From a candidate division TM6 bacterium SOIL31 (GTDB lineage Bacteria > Babelota > Babeliae > Babelales > Vermiphilaceae), in assembly GCA_001468865.1 (NCBI GenBank), contig LDIY01000002.1, positions 1 to 52,223 of the forward strand: a stretch of 52,223 nt of DNA, given 5' to 3'. This document shows positions 49,891 through 52,223 of this stretch, piece by piece; positions within the stretch are counted from its first letter, which is position 1, and every line of letters starts with the position of its first letter. The notes below the pieces were generated by a model. That model was given only the letters and a program-made list of their open reading frames with translations, was not told the DNA's origin and searched no databases. The position numbers and the translations under genes were made by a program.

Positions 49891-51723
49891 ATGAAAAAAC
49901 CTAAAATCAATAACTCTTGGATGCCAGGACCTAAAAATATCAAAAATGGCCTTATTGCTCTCATTATGATTGCAGGGGTCCTTCTTATTCTGCATAAACT
50001 TACCGAAATTGGCCGAAACGTCCAAGTTATCTCTTATTCAGCATTTCTGGAAAAGGTTGATCAAAACCTGGTTAAAAAAGTATACGTTGCGGGACAAGAT
50101 GTTGAAGGAATGTTTACTGATGGCAGCCGCTTTGAAACGGTTATTGGTAATAACGCCAATGATTGGGAACGCCTGCGCATGCATGGCGTAGAATTTGCAG
50201 TTGTTTCCCCAAGCAATCAATTAGGCATGTGGTATCTTTTCCTTTTCTCATGTCTTTTTGTGGCAATATGGGCAATTTGGTACTTCATTCGATCCCGTAA
50301 TGCCGGAGCCAATGGCGGCGGTGGCAATGTGTTTACCATGGGAAAAAGCGGTGCACGTATGTTCTTGCCTTCTACCATTAAAGAAAATTTTAACTCCGTA
50401 GCGGGTGCAGATGAAGCAAAAGAAGAACTTGCAGACGTCATCGATTTTCTTAAAAACCCCGCAAAATATCAACGCCTAGGCGCTAAAATAACCCGAGGCG
50501 TTTTATTGATTGGTGAACCGGGTAACGGTAAAACCCTACTTGCTCGCGCAGTTGCTGGTGAAGCTAACTGCCCCTTTTTCAGCATTAGTGGTTCAAACTT
50601 TATTGAAGTCTTTGTAGGGGTGGGTGCAGCACGCGTGCGTGATCTTTTTGCGCAAGCACGTAAACATGCGCCAAGCATTATTTTTATTGATGAGATTGAT
50701 GCAGTAGGCCGTCACCGTGGAAGCGGTATGGGCGGTGGCAACGATGAACGTGAGCAAACACTTAATCAGCTCCTTGCTGAAATGGATGGCTTTGAAACCT
50801 CCCCATCTCCAATTATCGTGATTGCGGCAACAAACAGAGTTGATGTTCTTGATAAAGCATTGTTACGTCCTGGTCGTTTTGACCGCCGTGTAACGGTACC
50901 TTATCCTGACTTAAAAAGCCGTGAATCTATTTTGAATGTTCACATCAAAGATATCATCATCGATGATTCAGTTGATGTCACCAAATTAGCACAGGGAACT
51001 CCCGGATTTTCTGGTGCGGATCTTGCCAACTTGGTTAATGAAGCGACCATTATCGCCTCAAAGAATAATCAAGATTTTGTTACCATGGCTAACTTTGATG
51101 AAGCTCGTGATAAAGTGCTCTTGGGCAAAGAAGTGAAAAGCATTATGCTGACCCCTGAAGACAAGAAACTAATCGCGTACCATGAGGCAGGACACGCACT
51201 GGTACGTCTTTTATTGCCTGCAACAGCAGATCCATTGCACAAAGTAACTATTATTCCTCGGGGATCGGCGCTTGGTGTAACGCACTCTCTGCCAGAACGT
51301 GAAAAATACATCACCACCAAAGAAGAAATGGAAGCATCGGTAATGTCAGCGCTCGGTGGCCGAGTAGCAGAAGAAATCATTTTTGGCGCATTGACAACAG
51401 GCGCTTATAGCGATTTCCAGACAGCAAACCGCATTGTTCGAGCGATGGTAACCAAATATGGTATGTCTCCTGAAATTGGCACGATCATTTATAGCCAACA
51501 ACACGGAGAATTTGAATATTCTCAAAAAACAGCTGAAAAGATCGATGCTGAAGTGCAACGTTTAACTGCATTATATCACGATCAGACCCGCCAACTGCTT
51601 GAAGCAAATCGCGACAAGCTTGAAAAATTGGCAGCCGGATTAATTGAAAACGAGACCCTACAGGCAGAAGAAATCTATGCATTGTTGGACATTGCCCCAC
51701 GCCAAGCGCACAAATTTGTCTAA
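49891..51723 (+). CDS. ftsH: ATP-dependent zinc metalloprotease FtsH
   Basis: The 610-residue protein has two N-terminal membrane segments ([19 protein letters not shown] and [19 protein letters not shown]) around a periplasmic domain, an AAA module with Walker A GEPGNGKT (208-215), Walker [12 protein letters not shown], the SRH region (PGRFDRRV), and the zinc site HEAGH (431-435). Walker A reads GEPGNGKT where most FtsH have GPPGTGKT. It degrades unstable and misassembled membrane proteins. It is a typical length. No good ribosome site precedes the ATG. Confidence 0.96.
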   Translation: MKKPKINNSWMPGPKNIKNGLIALIMIAGVLLILHKLTEIGRNVQVISYSAFLEKVDQNLVKKVYVAGQDVEGMFTDGSRFETVIGNNANDWERLRMHGVEFAVVSPSNQLGMWYLFLFSCLFVAIWAIWYFIRSRNAGANGGGGNVFTMGKSGARMFLPSTIKENFNSVAGADEAKEELADVIDFLKNPAKYQRLGAKITRGVLLIGEPGNGKTLLARAVAGEANCPFFSISGSNFIEVFVGVGAARVRDLFAQARKHAPSIIFIDEIDAVGRHRGSGMGGGNDEREQTLNQLLAEMDGFETSPSPIIVIAATNRVDVLDKALLRPGRFDRRVTVPYPDLKSRESILNVHIKDIIIDDSVDVTKLAQGTPGFSGADLANLVNEATIIASKNNQDFVTMANFDEARDKVLLGKEVKSIMLTPEDKKLIAYHEAGHALVRLLLPATADPLHKVTIIPRGSALGVTHSLPEREKYITTKEEMEASVMSALGGRVAEEIIFGALTTGAYSDFQTANRIVRAMVTKYGMSPEIGTIIYSQQHGEFEYSQKTAEKIDAEVQRLTALYHDQTRQLLEANRDKLEKLAAGLIENETLQAEEIYALLDIAPRQAHKFV

Positions 51724-51738
51724 ATGCCTTGTAAAAAA

Positions 51739-51767
51739 TTGTCTTTTTGTTATGTTAAAAGTATATA
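51739..51767 (+). promoter_or_regulatory. Promoter for rpmB-rpsT
   Basis: TTGTCT (51739-51744) and TATATA (51762-51767) are separated by exactly 17 bases. The rpmB ATG follows 27 bases later with AAGGAAGG as ribosome site. Confidence 0.6.
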
Positions 51768-51794
51768 AATAGGATTTCAAGGAAGGTACGCACC

Positions 51795-51998
51795 ATGTCA
51801 AGAATCTGCGCAGTGTGCTCAAAGGGCCCACAAGTAGCAAATTTAGTAAGTAACGCGAATAACAGAGTAAAACGTTGGGTATACCCAAACGTACATACCA
51901 CACGCTACACTCTTAAGGGTGATGCGGGTAATCATGTTCACCGCGGAAAAGTCTGCACCAAATGTGTTAAAGCAGGCAAAATTAAAAAAATTATCTAA
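51795..51998 (+). CDS. rpmB: Ribosomal protein bL28
   Basis: The 67-residue basic protein starts MSRICAVCSKGPQVAN and contains RVKRWVYPNVHTTRY, the usual bL28 core, and GKVCTKCVKAGKI. Two CxxC pairs (CAVC and CTKC) make this the zinc-binding form. It belongs to the large ribosomal subunit. It is followed after 26 bases by rpsT. Confidence 0.95.
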   Translation: MSRICAVCSKGPQVANLVSNANNRVKRWVYPNVHTTRYTLKGDAGNHVHRGKVCTKCVKAGKIKKII

Positions 51999-52024
51999 TA
52001 TTTAAGACCCAGGGTTAATCGATT

Positions 52025-52223
52025 ATGCCAAATATTAAATCAGCAAAAAAACGTGTTTTGCAAACAGCAAAACGTCAACTCCGCAACCAAGCTCGCAGAT
52101 CTTCTCTCAAAACAGCAATCAAAAAAGTTGTTGTTGCGCTTGAATTGAACGATGTTGAAGGTTCAAAAGCATTGCTCGTTGCTGCAGAAAGCAAAATTGC
52201 CCGCGCAAAAGGTAAAGGATTAT
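52025..52223 (+). CDS. rpsT: Ribosomal protein bS20, 3' end outside window
   Basis: Translation from the ATG gives [20 protein letters not shown] and continues with [13 protein letters not shown], matching the bS20 start and helical core. The first 66 residues are visible; the family is about 85-90 long, so the end is missing. AGGG lies 11 bases upstream. bS20 binds 16S rRNA early in small-subunit assembly. Confidence 0.93.
   Translation, partial: MPNIKSAKKRVLQTAKRQLRNQARRSSLKTAIKKVVVALELNDVEGSKALLVAAESKIARAKGKGL

Overview
The window looks like a chromosomal segment from a reduced-genome, host-associated Gram-negative bacterium, most likely of the Dependentiae (TM6) / Babeliales group. This placement is inference, not a database result. 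It rests on AT-rich DNA, many secreted proteins of no recognised family, tandem eukaryotic-like PP2C phosphatases, glycine-rich secreted proteins, a DipZ-type thiol transporter, outer-membrane barrels, a Tol-like envelope module, and an isolated ACP/PlsX lipid set. No rRNA, tRNA or CRISPR array was seen.

Layout: (1) 1-4834, three tandem secreted proteins with a common leader architecture (signal peptide, Lys/Arg cluster, Pro/Gln linker, small helical module); the first carries a caspase-like His/Cys dyad. A terminator at 4857 ends the set. (2) 4981-6534, an outer-membrane barrel behind an RBS-occluding hairpin. (3) 6720-11644 (minus), acpP, a FabD homologue that has lost its catalytic serine, gltX, a TPR membrane protein, plsX and rpmF. 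(4) 11725-16153 (minus), a secreted M48-like protease and a complete troABCD-type Mn/Zn ABC transporter. (5) 16252-21718, an unknown membrane protein, dprA and gyrA with an overlapping small gene. (6) 21975-25136 (minus), three tandem secreted PP2C phosphatases. (7) 25306-27247, lepA followed by a second, synonymously diverged copy of its own 3' end. (8) 27475-29818 (plus), five small genes: two Cys-tailed proteins and three glycine-rich secreted proteins. (9) 29931-40992, an RMD1/DUF155-like protein, membrane-anchored unknown proteins including a possible beta-propeller, grpE, a second barrel, ssb and a tandem paralogue pair that both use GTG starts. (10) 41142-46101, mnmA-pgsA, dipZ, a Mug-type glycosylase and a cupin. 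(11) 46299-52223 (plus), tolQ/tolR/tonB-like/tolB without an adjacent pal, ftsH, rpmB and the 5' part of rpsT.

Two classes of dispersed repeat run through the window. One is an intergenic element that begins TAGCCC and ends in a GGGG-N-CCCC palindrome (about seven copies). The other is a set of short palindromic repeats, some intergenic and some inserted in frame within dprA, the mnmA/pgsA junction, the tonB-like gene and tolB, resembling the Rickettsia palindromic elements in behaviour.

The metabolic and information genes (gltX, gyrA, lepA, ssb, mnmA, ftsH, ribosomal proteins) are conventional. The lipid genes suggest that the cell activates or transfers acyl groups on ACP but may not make malonyl-ACP with this FabD homologue. 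Most of the remaining coding capacity is exported, which fits an envelope or host-interaction role.
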